Origin: Lachnospiraceae bacterium
GTDB taxonomy: Bacteria > Bacillota > Clostridia > Lachnospirales > Lachnospiraceae
DNA: 64,000 nt
NCBI GenBank assembly: GCA_023664345.1
Contig: JAMPFQ010000015.1
Coordinates: 1-64,000 of the forward strand
Direction of reading: 5' to 3'
The translations under genes were made by a program, and so were the position numbers. Below the pieces are notes generated by a model. The model was not told the DNA's origin. It did no database searches and saw only the letters and a program-made list of their open reading frames with translations. Positions 35,682-44,362 of the stretch are shown piece by piece; the first letter of the stretch is position 1, and each line of letters begins with the position of its first letter.

Positions 35682-35891
35682 CGGAAATATGGTACAATGT
35701 CCGCAAAGGGCAGAGTCAAGTACCCGAGAAAGCAGATGCCGTGCTTGCACGAGCAGATGCTTTCTCGGGGATTTGACGAGCGAGAGCGACAAAGAATGCG
35801 TTGCATTCTTGGAAAACCAAAGGTTTTCAGGGTCTCTGCCCTGTAACTTGCGGAAACATGGCATAATATTCGCAAAGGGCAGAGTCAAGTA
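35682..35891 (+). ncRNA. Structured RNA family B, copy 1, with extended -10 promoter
   Basis: TGGTACAAT (-10 at 35,693-35,698) is followed by P1 GGGCAGAG (35,708) / CTCTGCCC (35,834). P2 is GTCAA/TTGAC plus CCCGAGAAAG (35,723) / CTTTCTCGGG (35,760). An internal loop has CAGATG on both strands (35,733 and 35,754), capped by CGTGC-TT-GCACG. Two more hairpins follow at 35,792 and 35,812. A second partial unit starts at 35,850 with TGGCATAAT and the same CGCAAAGGGCAGAGTCAAGT. It lies in the leader of the GGDEF-EAL gene. Confidence 0.7.
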
Positions 35892-35928
35892 GGATTGTTT
35901 TATATTCCTGAAAGGATAAGATATAGAG

Positions 35929-38202
35929 ATGAAATTAATGTTAGATGCCATATTTTTGCTGATGATGGGGCTGATGTGCCTGTGCATCTATCAGACCGGA
36001 AAGACAGAGGGCAGGCTGGCAAGAACAGTATCCGTTTTCCTGTGCATGGTATTGGTGATGCTGACGGTAAATGCGATCGCAGTCCTGTCAACGAACTATT
36101 TCGTGGCAAGTATCGCGATCAACGCGTACTATGCCTGCATTGACTGGACGCTGATCTGTATGCTGCATTATATAGAAGAGTACACGCAGGTGTTCCGGGA
36201 CAGCCTTACCGCCAGGAGCATTGTCTATGGCGCTGCTGCTGCGGATACTTTGATGGTGGTATGCAATATATTTCTGAACTTTCTGTTCCAGGTGGAAGCT
36301 GTTGCCGTGGGAGATGAGATTTTTTATATAGCGGCGGGATATCAATGGCCCTTTGTGTTCCATTTTGCGGTGGCATATCTCCTGACCCTGTTCGGCATGG
36401 CCGCGCTGATCGTCAAGGTGGCAAAGACGCCCAGGTTTTACCGGGTGCAGTATCTGGTGGTATTGGGGCTGTTTGCGCTGACGTTCGTGGCAAGCATTGT
36501 GAACTGGCATCTGAAAAGCTTTGTGGATCCATCGGTATTTTTTTATGTGATCATGTCGGCGGCGATCTGTTATTTTTCCCTGTTCTACGTGTCCAGAGGA
36601 CTGATCGAGCGGACCATGACCTTTGCCGTCAATGATATGAGCGAGATGGTGTTCTGTTTTGACCTGTGGGGAAAATGTGTCTTTGTGAACAAGAGGGTCT
36701 CGGCGGATTTTCAGCATATGGATATCAGGGAGGCGGCGGAGAGGGAATTTAAACCCTGGTTCGAGAGCCACAGGGAGGATCAGCGGGATAATTTCCAGTG
36801 GGTGGAAAAGCGGCTGGTGGATGGCCATATCCGGCATCTGGAGAATGTGTATCATAAGCTGACGGATTCCCGGGACGAACGCATCGGTTATTTTTTCGTG
36901 GTGACGGACAGGACGGAGGAGATGGAGACCTTTCGGAAAGAGCATTACCGGATGTCTCACGATGAACTCACAGGGCTTTACAACAGGGCGTATTTTTATG
37001 AGCAGGTGGAGAACACCGTGAGGCAGAACCGGAACAAAAAATATTACCTCATGTGCACCAATATCTCCGGCTTTAAGATCTACAACCAGCTGTTCGGTGA
37101 GGCCAGCGGCGACGATGTGCTGCTGACCCAGGCGGAACTGCTGAGAAAGACCACCGGTATCGCGGAGATCTACGGACGCCTGTCCGGGGATGAGTTCGGG
37201 CTGCTGATCCCGGAGGAAAACTTTTCGGAGGAAGCCATCAACAGGCATACCCGCACCATGCAGAATGAATTCAGCAATTCCCTTTACCGGATGCATATCT
37301 ACGCAGGCGTGTACGTGATAAACGACAGGGAGGAATCCGCCGCCCAGATGTGCAGCAAGGCCAAGATGGCTATCGATTCGATCAAGGATGAGTACGATAC
37401 TTTTTTCGCCTATTTTAACGAACAGCTTCTGGAGAAGACTTTGTACGAGAGAAGGCTTGTGGGTGAACTGGAGAAGGCTCTGGAGGAAGAGCAGTTCTGC
37501 ATTTTCCTGCAGCCCCAGGTAAGGGCGGACGGCACGGTGGCAGGGGCGGAAGCACTGGTTCGCTGGCAGCATCCGGAAAAGGGGTGGATCCTGCCGGGAG
37601 ATTTTGTTTCCGTGTTCGAAAATACAGGGCTGCTCTGGAAAGTGGATAAATATGTCTGGGAGGAGGCGGCAAGGCGCCTGAAAATATGGCAGTCGGCGCA
37701 GAAGGAGGACTGGCACATTTCCGTGAACATTTCGCCGGGGGATTTCTATCATCTTGATATTTACAGGACGTTTACGGAACTGGTGGAGAAGTACAGGATA
37801 GAGCCCAGCAGCCTTAAGCTGGAGATCAAGGAATCCATGTTCATGAAAGAGGTGAAAAATAAGCTGACAGTGCTGCAGAAGCTGCGGGACTATGGATTTG
37901 AAGTGGAGATTGACAATTTTGGGGACGGGTATTCTTCCCTGAACATCCTGAAAGATATCCATCTGGATGTGCTGAAGATGGATATGAGTTTCCTGCGCGG
38001 CAGCAGGCAGCCGGAGCGAAGCTGGGCGATCATCCAGACCATCGTGGATCTGGCCAGGGATCTGGATATGAGAGTGGTGACCGAGGGAGTGGAGACCGAG
38101 GAGCAGGTGGAACGGCTGAAAGCTTTCGGCTGCGAACTGTATCAGGGCTACTACTTCGCGAAGCCCATGCCGGTGGATGAGTTTGAGGATAGATACATGT
38201 AA
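35929..38202 (+). CDS. Membrane GGDEF-EAL cyclic-di-GMP protein, EAL metal motif altered
   Basis: The 757-residue protein has about seven N-terminal transmembrane helices (residues 1-225), a PAS-like linker, then GGDEF and EAL domains. The GGDEF active site reads RLSGDEFG (near 418), a substitution often compatible with cyclase activity. EAL shows GAEALVRWQHP (near 540), VNISPGDFYHLD, LEIKES and EGVETEEQ, but the metal motif normally DDFGTGYSS reads DNFGDGYSS, so one metal aspartate is Asn (near 660). It may therefore act more as a cyclase or as a c-di-GMP sensor than as an efficient phosphodiesterase. A paralogue with the reverse pattern lies at 54,460. Repeat B1 forms its leader. Confidence 0.88.
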   Translation: MKLMLDAIFLLMMGLMCLCIYQTGKTEGRLARTVSVFLCMVLVMLTVNAIAVLSTNYFVASIAINAYYACIDWTLICMLHYIEEYTQVFRDSLTARSIVYGAAAADTLMVVCNIFLNFLFQVEAVAVGDEIFYIAAGYQWPFVFHFAVAYLLTLFGMAALIVKVAKTPRFYRVQYLVVLGLFALTFVASIVNWHLKSFVDPSVFFYVIMSAAICYFSLFYVSRGLIERTMTFAVNDMSEMVFCFDLWGKCVFVNKRVSADFQHMDIREAAEREFKPWFESHREDQRDNFQWVEKRLVDGHIRHLENVYHKLTDSRDERIGYFFVVTDRTEEMETFRKEHYRMSHDELTGLYNRAYFYEQVENTVRQNRNKKYYLMCTNISGFKIYNQLFGEASGDDVLLTQAELLRKTTGIAEIYGRLSGDEFGLLIPEENFSEEAINRHTRTMQNEFSNSLYRMHIYAGVYVINDREESAAQMCSKAKMAIDSIKDEYDTFFAYFNEQLLEKTLYERRLVGELEKALEEEQFCIFLQPQVRADGTVAGAEALVRWQHPEKGWILPGDFVSVFENTGLLWKVDKYVWEEAARRLKIWQSAQKEDWHISVNISPGDFYHLDIYRTFTELVEKYRIEPSSLKLEIKESMFMKEVKNKLTVLQKLRDYGFEVEIDNFGDGYSSLNILKDIHLDVLKMDMSFLRGSRQPERSWAIIQTIVDLARDLDMRVVTEGVETEEQVERLKAFGCELYQGYYFAKPMPVDEFEDRYM

Positions 38203-38268
38203 CTGCGCAAGGCCAGGCAGATCGAACCGGAAATGTGCGATGAGTGTCGCGAGAGCCAGACACCGGGA

Positions 38269-38361
38269 AAACAGTCTCGGAACGACAAATGCAATGTGCC
38301 TTTGGATATTGAAGTGGAGAGAACGGAATAAGTTCCTGCAAGCAGGAACTGGAATTAGGAG
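38269..38361 (+). promoter_or_regulatory. Structured leader family A, copy 1 (before GH78)
   Basis: The element starts with ACAGTCTCGGAACG (38,271) and contains a weak CAAT/ATTG inner helix. GTGGAGAGAACGGAA follows, then a 9-bp hairpin AGTTCCTGC-AA-GCAGGAACT (38,331-38,350), and it ends in GGAATTAGGAG, the ribosome site of the GH78 gene. TCTC (38,275) can pair with GAGA (38,317). It is the most diverged of the full copies. Confidence 0.55.
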
Positions 38362-38369
38362 AAGATACT

Positions 38370-41081
38370 ATGCTGCACATAGAAAAGATCACAGTAGATC
38401 ATACACAGGATCCCGTCGGGGTGACCGGGACGCCGGGTTTTGCCTGGATCCTCTCTTCCGACCGGCGCAGTACCATGCAGGCTTCCTACCGCCTGGAAAT
38501 CGCACTGGACGAGGAATTTTCCCGGAAAGTCTTTGAGATAGAGGAGGAAACGGAACGCTCCGTTCACCACAGATACGCAGACTTCCTGCTGCAGTCGCTG
38601 ACCAGATACTACTGGCGGGTGGAGGTTATGGACAACCATGGGGAGAAGAGCGGTTTCTGCGCTCCCGGCAGTTTCGTCACCGGACTGATGGGACAGGGGG
38701 AATGGAAAGCGGAGTTCATCTCGGCGGAATCGGAAGCGGACAAAGATAATTCCAGGGGCACATATCTCAGAAAGCAGTTTGCCAAAAAGGGGAAAGTCAG
38801 GGAGGCTTACGTCTGTTCCACGGCCCTGGGGCTGTATCAGCTGTACTTGAACGGCACGCGCATCGGGCAGGATGAGATGACGCCGGGCTGGACTTCCTAT
38901 CACAAGCACCTCTGCTATCAGGTCTATGATGTGACAGAGCAGCTGCAGGGATCGGAGCCGGAATGCTGTCTTGGCGCTCTTCTGGGGGCAGGCTGGTACA
39001 AGGGAGAGATGGGATTTCTTCACCTGCGGAATTACTATGGGACAAGGACCGGACTTTTGTGCCAGCTTCGGATCGTCTACGAGGATGGAAGCGTGGAGGA
39101 GATCTGTTCCGATGAAAGCTGGCAGGGGAAAGATTCGCCTGTTCTGTTTTCCGAGATCTATGACGGGGAGATCTATGATGCCCGGCTGGAGACGGAGGGC
39201 TGGTGCAGTCCCGGGATACCGCAGAACCGCTTCGGTGCAGGCGCACAGGACGATGGCTGGAGGGCAGTTTCCGTGATTCCCTTTGACAAGAGTGCGCTGA
39301 CTTCACAGTTTGCGGGAAAAGTGGGGCGCATGGAGGAATTTCCGGCAGGAAGGCTTTTTACCACTCCCAAGGGCGAACTGGTGGCGGATTTCGGGCAGAA
39401 CATGTCCGGCTGGGTCATGGGCGTGCTGCATAACACGAAAGCGGGGGACAAGCTGGAGATTCGCTGCTTCGAGACGCTGGATAAGGACGGGAACGTCTAC
39501 AGGGAGAACCTGCGGGCGGCGAAAGCGACCTATGTCTATTATTGCAAAGGTGCGGAAAGGGAAGAATACTGTCCCCATTTTACCTATATGGGATTCCGGT
39601 ATGCCCATATCGCAAACGTCCCCTGTCAGATAAGAGAGGAAGATATCAGAGCCTGCGCTCTGTATTCCCGGATGGAACAGACGGGATACTTTCACTGCTC
39701 CGATCAGGCCTTAAACCAGCTGTGGTCCAACATCACCTGGGGGCTTAAGAGCAATTTCCTGGACATTCCCACGGACTGTCCCCAGAGGGATGAGCGTCTG
39801 GGTTGGACCGGGGACGCCCAGATCTTCTGCAGGACCGCAAGCTACATTATGGACACATACCTGTTTTATGAAAAATGGCTCCGGGATGTGGCGGCGGATC
39901 AGACCCCCGAGGGCGGTGTGCCCCATGTGGTGCCGGATATCATCACGCCCTATATCGGAAAGGTGGAGGACTGGCTTTTGAGCCAGGGAACCCATTCCGC
40001 GGCGGCATGGGCGGATGTGGCGGTGCTGAATCCCTGGAACCTTTATCTTACGTTCGGGGACGAGCAGATTCTGAGAGACCAGTATGAGAGCATGAAAGCC
40101 TGGATCCGTTTTATGGAATCCCACGGGGACGGCATTACCTGGAATTACAGGCTGCAGTTTGGCGACTGGGTGGCGCTGGATGCGGAGGAGGGCAGCTATT
40201 ACGGAGCCACTCCCACGGAACTGACCTGCGCCGCTTACTACGCTTATTCCACAGGGATTTTTGCCAAGATAGCGGAGATCCTTGGGGCTGCGGAGGATGC
40301 CGCTTCTTTCGGTGCGCTGGCGGAGAGAATCAGGAAAGGGTTTGGGGAAATCTATTTCGATCCCGCCACAAAGGGGATGAAAGTGCAGACCCAGACGGCA
40401 CATATCATTGCTCTGTGCTTTGGCCTGACGCCGGAGGAGTACAGGCCGCAGACGGTCAGGGAACTGTTAGATCTGCTGGCAAAGGAGAACGGGCATCTGG
40501 TGACGGGATTTGTGGGGACGCCTTATTTTCTTCATGCGCTCAGCGGGAACGGACATCTGAAAGAGGCCTATGATCTGCTCTTGAAAGATGATTTTCCCTC
40601 CTGGCTGTATCAGGTCAGGCAGGGGGCGACCACGGTCTGGGAGCATTGGGACGGCATCAGGCCTGACGGAAGCATGTGGAGTCCCGATATGAATTCCTTT
40701 AACCATTATGCCTACGGCGCGGTGGGCGAGTGGATGGCAAGGGTGATGGCGGGGTTGGAGATCCAGGAGTGCGCACCGGGCTATCGCAGACCCCTGCTGT
40801 ATCCTCAGCCCGGAGGAGGGCTGGACTTTGTCACCGGGCGGTATGAGTCGCAGTATGGTACGGTGGAGTGCAGCTGGAAGCTGGCCGGGAACCGGCTGGA
40901 GGTCAGCTATCAGATTCCCGCAAACACCACGGCGGATATCCGCCTGGATCATGTGGTCTCCGTGGAGGACTTTGACGGAATGGCGTATCATGTGGACGGA
41001 AACGGCACGCTGACGGCGGAGGCAGGCTCCGGGACGTACCGGGTGCGCGTGGTCTTGGGAGAGGGAGACCGCACATACTAA
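38370..41081 (+). CDS. Alpha-L-rhamnosidase, GH78
   Basis: The 903-residue cytoplasmic enzyme has the complete GH78 layout: N-terminal Fn3-like domain (TPGFAWILSSDRRSTMQASY), the rhamnose-binding N domain with LYLNGTRIGQDEMTPGWTSY near residue 160, then the (alpha/alpha)6 barrel with NFLDIPTDCPQRDERLGWTG near 465 carrying the catalytic acid residues, and a C-terminal beta domain. It removes terminal alpha-rhamnose from oligosaccharides, flavonoid glycosides or pectic fragments. Unlike the GH78-like protein at 16.1 kb the catalytic motif is canonical. ATG 38,370 has AGGAGA 8 bases upstream within leader A1. Confidence 0.92.
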   Translation: MLHIEKITVDHTQDPVGVTGTPGFAWILSSDRRSTMQASYRLEIALDEEFSRKVFEIEEETERSVHHRYADFLLQSLTRYYWRVEVMDNHGEKSGFCAPGSFVTGLMGQGEWKAEFISAESEADKDNSRGTYLRKQFAKKGKVREAYVCSTALGLYQLYLNGTRIGQDEMTPGWTSYHKHLCYQVYDVTEQLQGSEPECCLGALLGAGWYKGEMGFLHLRNYYGTRTGLLCQLRIVYEDGSVEEICSDESWQGKDSPVLFSEIYDGEIYDARLETEGWCSPGIPQNRFGAGAQDDGWRAVSVIPFDKSALTSQFAGKVGRMEEFPAGRLFTTPKGELVADFGQNMSGWVMGVLHNTKAGDKLEIRCFETLDKDGNVYRENLRAAKATYVYYCKGAEREEYCPHFTYMGFRYAHIANVPCQIREEDIRACALYSRMEQTGYFHCSDQALNQLWSNITWGLKSNFLDIPTDCPQRDERLGWTGDAQIFCRTASYIMDTYLFYEKWLRDVAADQTPEGGVPHVVPDIITPYIGKVEDWLLSQGTHSAAAWADVAVLNPWNLYLTFGDEQILRDQYESMKAWIRFMESHGDGITWNYRLQFGDWVALDAEEGSYYGATPTELTCAAYYAYSTGIFAKIAEILGAAEDAASFGALAERIRKGFGEIYFDPATKGMKVQTQTAHIIALCFGLTPEEYRPQTVRELLDLLAKENGHLVTGFVGTPYFLHALSGNGHLKEAYDLLLKDDFPSWLYQVRQGATTVWEHWDGIRPDGSMWSPDMNSFNHYAYGAVGEWMARVMAGLEIQECAPGYRRPLLYPQPGGGLDFVTGRYESQYGTVECSWKLAGNRLEVSYQIPANTTADIRLDHVVSVEDFDGMAYHVDGNGTLTAEAGSGTYRVRVVLGEGDRTY

Positions 41082-41096
41082 ACGGAAAAGCGTTGA

Positions 41097-41125
41097 TTGA
41101 CAAAATAAGACATGCAGAGTAAAAT
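41097..41125 (+). promoter_or_regulatory. Consensus-like promoter for the 25-residue ORF
   Basis: TTGACA (41,097-41,102) and TAAAAT (41,120-41,125) are exactly 17 bases apart; transcription would start near 41,132. Confidence 0.7.
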
Positions 41126-41131
41126 GTAGTT

Positions 41132-41350
41132 CACTCCGTAAGGAGTAAGGACGTTGCCAGAACGGCAGGCGGTTGGCCAAGCACCCGAAAGGGGGTGAGG
41201 CGTATGCGGATAACACTACATATCGGACAGCATACTGTAACGATTGTGATAAAACGTAGAAACCGCCACTCTGCCAAGTGACGGGTTCGGTTTTTGATTC
41301 GATTCACTAAACAGGGCTGACCGCATATCGGCAACGTCCTGTTCTGTTTT
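41132..41350 (+). ncRNA. Structured small transcript with long-range complementarity
   Basis: From the predicted start, the RNA begins with an ACTCC/GGAGT hairpin and carries AGGACGTTGCC (41,148-41,158). It hides the ribosome site in CACCC-GAAAG-GGGGTG just before ATG 41,204, and passes a terminator-like hairpin (about 41,260-41,295, ending CGGTTTTT). A second stem AACAGG/CCTGTT with T-run follows at 41,310-41,350. That last hairpin contains GGCAACGTCCT (41,330-41,340), the exact complement of the 5' segment, and CCGCATA (41,321-41,327), complementary to the start-codon region TATGCGG. Confidence 0.5.
41204..41281 (+). CDS. 25-residue basic peptide, possible type I toxin
   Basis: The ORF encodes a short peptide with a hydrophobic beta-prone middle (residues 3-16) and a basic C-terminus (KRRNRHSAK), 25 residues in all. 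It has its own near-consensus promoter, a ribosome site GGGGGTGAGG that can be closed in a hairpin, and its own terminator. It cannot be proven coding from one sequence. The layout of leader, sequestered start and complementary 3' RNA is that of type I toxin-antitoxin loci or other stress peptides. The peptide does not have the membrane helix of Fst- or TxpA-type toxins, so identity with those families is not claimed. Confidence 0.45.
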   Translation: MRITLHIGQHTVTIVIKRRNRHSAK

Positions 41351-41399
41351 TATTATACTGTAATATCAGATTTTGTCAAGTAAAACAGTTGGAAGAAAT

Positions 41400-41567
41400 A
41401 ACAGTCCCGGAACGGAAACGCAGAGATCGGAACAAATTGTCGCAAGCGACAATTGAAAAACAGTCTCGGAACGGAGACGCCCGGAAGAATTTTCAGACGC
41501 GTAAGCGGCTGAACAATACTTCCAGAACAGGGGGCGTCGAAGTGCAGAGATGGAACTGGAATGGGAG
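41400..41567 (+). promoter_or_regulatory. Structured leader family A, copies 2a and 2b (before NYN gene)
   Basis: Two units lie in tandem. 2a (AACAGTCCCGGAACGG ... GGAAC) ends in a perfect 9-bp hairpin AATTGTCGC-AA-GCGACAATT (41,435-41,454). 2b has five stacked helices: GTCTC 41,463/GAGAT 41,547; GACGCCC 41,476/GGGCGTC 41,532; GGAAG 41,483/CTTCC 41,519; TTCAG 41,492/CTGAA 41,509; CGC/GCG cap. It ends in GGAACTGGAATGGGAG, the ribosome site. Confidence 0.75.
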
Positions 41568-41573
41568 AATAAT

Positions 41574-42512
41574 ATGGCAGAAACAACAGAGTTAAATTTG
41601 GAGAAAATGCAGCTGGCGGTGCTGATCGACGCGGACAACATCAGTTCGAAATACGCCGCTACTATCTTTGAGGAACTGGAAAATTACGGGCTGTCCACCT
41701 ATCGCCGGATATACGGTAACTGGTCTAAAAGCAACGGATGGACAGAAGGGATCCTGCTGGAGCATTCCATCATGCCCGTGCAGCAGTTTTCCTACACCAC
41801 GGGAAAGAATGCCACGGATATGGCCATGGTCATCGATGCCATGGATATCCTCTACAAAAATAAGGTGCAGGGCTTCTGCCTGGTGACCAGCGACAGTGAT
41901 TTCACCAGGCTTGCCATGCGGCTTCGGGAGGAGAATATGTTCGTGCTGGGAATGGGGGAGTCCAAGACACCCCAGGCGCTGACCAGGGCATGCAACAAGT
42001 TCATCCACCTGAACCTGGTGGCGGAGCAGAATAAGAGCGCAGGCGAGACGGAGAGCAGCGCCGATGACCAGAACGTGACTTCCATTGCAGAGGTGAAACA
42101 GGTGATACTGACGCTGATCAACCAGGACGACGAGGGGCTTGTGGATCTGGCGCAGATCGGAAACCGGTTAAACGAGAAGTTTTCTGATTTTGATGTGCGT
42201 AACTATGGTTATTTTAAGCTGAGCACTTTTATCGGAGAGAAGATTTCCGATATCCAGGTGGTAAAGATCGACAACCAGCTTTACGCCAAAAGGCAGTCCT
42301 CCCTGACCAAGGAGGAACTGGAGCGGGAAATCTGTCGCATGATCGAAAAGAGCGGCGGCGTCATAGACAATCTCTCCACCCTGAACGACGAACTGCACAA
42401 GAGATACCGGCAGCTTGACCTGAAAGAATTCGGCTACAGCCGCATCTCCAGCTTCCTGCGCAGCTTAAAGTCGGTGACGGTGCGGGAGAACAAGGTGACG
42501 CTGAAAAAGTGA
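41574..42512 (+). CDS. NYN-domain protein with two OST-HTH/LOTUS domains
   Basis: The 312-residue cytoplasmic protein begins with a PIN-like NYN (DUF88/LabA) domain: VLIDADNISSKYA near residue 13, ATDMAMVIDAMD near 80 and LVTSDSDFTRLA near 100 supply the acidic residues expected to bind metal. Two winged-helix OST-HTH/LOTUS repeats follow (about 165-240 and 245-312). NYN-LOTUS proteins are predicted RNA-binding nucleases in RNA turnover or tRNA/rRNA processing; bacterial functions are mostly unknown. ATG 41,574 is used because GGGAG is 6 bases upstream; the frame to 41,550 runs into leader A2. RarA follows after 17 bases. Confidence 0.88.
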   Translation: MAETTELNLEKMQLAVLIDADNISSKYAATIFEELENYGLSTYRRIYGNWSKSNGWTEGILLEHSIMPVQQFSYTTGKNATDMAMVIDAMDILYKNKVQGFCLVTSDSDFTRLAMRLREENMFVLGMGESKTPQALTRACNKFIHLNLVAEQNKSAGETESSADDQNVTSIAEVKQVILTLINQDDEGLVDLAQIGNRLNEKFSDFDVRNYGYFKLSTFIGEKISDIQVVKIDNQLYAKRQSSLTKEELEREICRMIEKSGGVIDNLSTLNDELHKRYRQLDLKEFGYSRISSFLRSLKSVTVRENKVTLKK

Positions 42513-42529
42513 CAAGAGGACTGACGGAT

Positions 42530-43873
42530 ATGGATCTGTTTGAATACATGCGGACTACCAATATGGAAAAGGAATCCCCCCTGGCGGCCAGGATGCGTCC
42601 CCGGACGCTGGAGGAGGTGGTGGGGCAGGAGCATATCCTGGGCAAGGATAAGCTGCTGTACCGCGCCATCAAGGCGGATAAGATCAGTTCCATCATCTTT
42701 TACGGGCCTCCCGGCACGGGTAAGACCACCCTGGCGAAAGTGATCGCCAACACCACCAGCGCGGAATTTACCCAGATCAACGCTACGGTGGCGGGGAAAA
42801 AGGATATGGAGGAAGTGGTGGCAAAGGCCAAAGATATGCAGGGCATGTACGGAAAGCGCACGATCCTGTTCATCGATGAGATCCATCGGTTCAACAAGGG
42901 GCAGCAGGATTATCTTCTGCCTTTTGTGGAGGACGGCACCCTGATTCTGATTGGCGCTACCACGGAGAATCCCTATTTTGAGGTGAACGGGGCGCTGCTC
43001 TCCCGTTCCGTGATCTTTGAACTGAAGCCTCTTCCCGTGGAAAGGGTAAAAGAACTGATCCGCACGGCGGTAAGCGATTCCGAGCGGGGCATGGGGGCGT
43101 ATGATGCGGTGATCGAGGAGGACGCCCTGGATTTTTTGGCGGATCTCTCGGGAGGGGATGCCAGGCATGCCCTGAACGCGGTGGAACTGGGGATCATGAC
43201 CACTGACCGCGGCGGGGACGGCAGGATCCATATCACGCTGGAGGTAGCCCAGGAGTGCATCCAGAAGCGGGCGGTGCGCTATGACAAGTCGGGTGACAAC
43301 CATTATGACACAGTATCCGCCTTTATCAAGAGTATGCGGGGTTCCGATCCGGATGCGGCAGTGTATTATCTGGCAAGAATGCTGTATGCGGGGGAAAGCG
43401 TGACTTTCATTGCCCGCAGGATCATGATCTGCGCGGCGGAGGATGTGGGAAACGCAGACCCCAACGCGCTGGTGGTGGCCACCAACGCTTCCATGGCGGT
43501 GGAGCGGATCGGGATGCCGGAGGCCCAGATCATCCTTTCCCAGGCCGTAAGCTATGTGGCCTGCGCTCCCAAGAGCAACGCGGCCTGTATGGCCATCGGC
43601 AGCGCCATGCGGACGGTGGAACAGACGGGGAACCTGCCCATTCCCACCCATCTGCAGGATGCCCATTACAAGGGGGCGGCAAAATTGGGGCACGGCACGG
43701 GATACAAATATGCCCACGATTATCCGAACCATTACGTGAGACAGCAGTACCTGCCCTATGAACTGAACGGGCAGGAATTCTATAAACCGTCGGGAAACGG
43801 ATACGAGGCGAAGATACGGGAGCACATGCAGAAGATCAAGAGGGAGGCGGCGTCAGAACAGCTGCCGGACTAG
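42530..43873 (+). CDS. rarA: Replication-associated recombination protein A
   Basis: The 447-residue AAA+ ATPase is of the RarA/MgsA/WRNIP1 family and acts at stalled replication forks. Walker A is GPPGTGKTT near residue 60, Walker B LFIDEIHRFNKGQQD near 114, sensor 1 LIGATTENPYFEVN near 145, and the tetramerisation/C-terminal domain has VTFIARRIMICAAEDVGNADP and PTHLQDAHYKGA. ATG 42,530 follows AGAGGA by 10 bases; the frame from 42,509 opens with a GTG in the preceding gene's stop region and is less likely. The last 21 bases overlap the convergent DUF4364 gene. Confidence 0.93.
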   Translation: MDLFEYMRTTNMEKESPLAARMRPRTLEEVVGQEHILGKDKLLYRAIKADKISSIIFYGPPGTGKTTLAKVIANTTSAEFTQINATVAGKKDMEEVVAKAKDMQGMYGKRTILFIDEIHRFNKGQQDYLLPFVEDGTLILIGATTENPYFEVNGALLSRSVIFELKPLPVERVKELIRTAVSDSERGMGAYDAVIEEDALDFLADLSGGDARHALNAVELGIMTTDRGGDGRIHITLEVAQECIQKRAVRYDKSGDNHYDTVSAFIKSMRGSDPDAAVYYLARMLYAGESVTFIARRIMICAAEDVGNADPNALVVATNASMAVERIGMPEAQIILSQAVSYVACAPKSNAACMAIGSAMRTVEQTGNLPIPTHLQDAHYKGAAKLGHGTGYKYAHDYPNHYVRQQYLPYELNGQEFYKPSGNGYEAKIREHMQKIKREAASEQLPD

Positions 43874-44362
43874 AAACTGATAGATCTCCTGGTTCTTTTT
43901 CTGCCAGTTATCGCAGATGGCGGACGCGATCTCTTCCGAGGGCACGGACAGGGTGATATCCACAAGGCGGATGCCCCTGTCTTTTGCCACGAGATGCGCC
44001 TCGTACTCTCCGGAGGTGGATCTGTAATAATCTCCCTGTATGGAGATCTCATTGCGCAGGGCGTATTCCTTTTCTTTTAAATAACTGTTGATATCTTCTT
44101 TGATCGCTTCGCTGATGTGATTCTCAAAAAAGCCCAGAGTACTCCGGCCTTCTTCGGTGATGGAAAGCTGGGTGCGGTTCCTTATGGTTTTCGGAGAGAG
44201 CATTTGCGCTTCCGTCAGTTCGCTGATGACCTGTTGGAGCGTGAGAAAGTTCATGTAATCTTTTTCCAGGATAAAATCGCTGACCTGGGCCGTGGTCATG
44301 GAAAAGCTGACGCGGTTCAGCATATAGAGTACGATCAGTTTATTGATAGTCAGGGAATCCAT
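43853..44362 (-). CDS. DUF4364 winged-helix-like protein (169 aa)
   Basis: The protein starts MDSLTINKLIVLYMLNRVSF and has the N-terminal winged-helix region (ISELTEAQMLSPKTIRNRTQLSITEEGRSTL, about 40-80) of the DUF4364 family of Clostridia, a predicted DNA-binding protein. A beta-rich C-terminal half (about 100-165) follows. The function is unknown, probably transcriptional. The leader on the minus strand is a complete family A element, and AAAGG about 10 bases before the ATG serves as ribosome site. Its 3' end overlaps rarA by 21 bases on the opposite strand. Confidence 0.82.
   Translation of the reverse strand: MDSLTINKLIVLYMLNRVSFSMTTAQVSDFILEKDYMNFLTLQQVISELTEAQMLSPKTIRNRTQLSITEEGRSTLGFFENHISEAIKEDINSYLKEKEYALRNEISIQGDYYRSTSGEYEAHLVAKDRGIRLVDITLSVPSEEIASAICDNWQKKNQEIYQFLVRQLF

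Noticed and set aside
36088..37962. 624-residue open frame antisense to the GGDEF-EAL gene; similar 563-residue frame at 55,030-56,721
   Set aside because: Both are complements of well-supported coding sequences with recognisable domains and show no protein-like motifs.
41204..41281. Fst/TxpA-type membrane toxin
   Set aside because: The peptide lacks a continuous transmembrane helix; only the locus layout is toxin-like.
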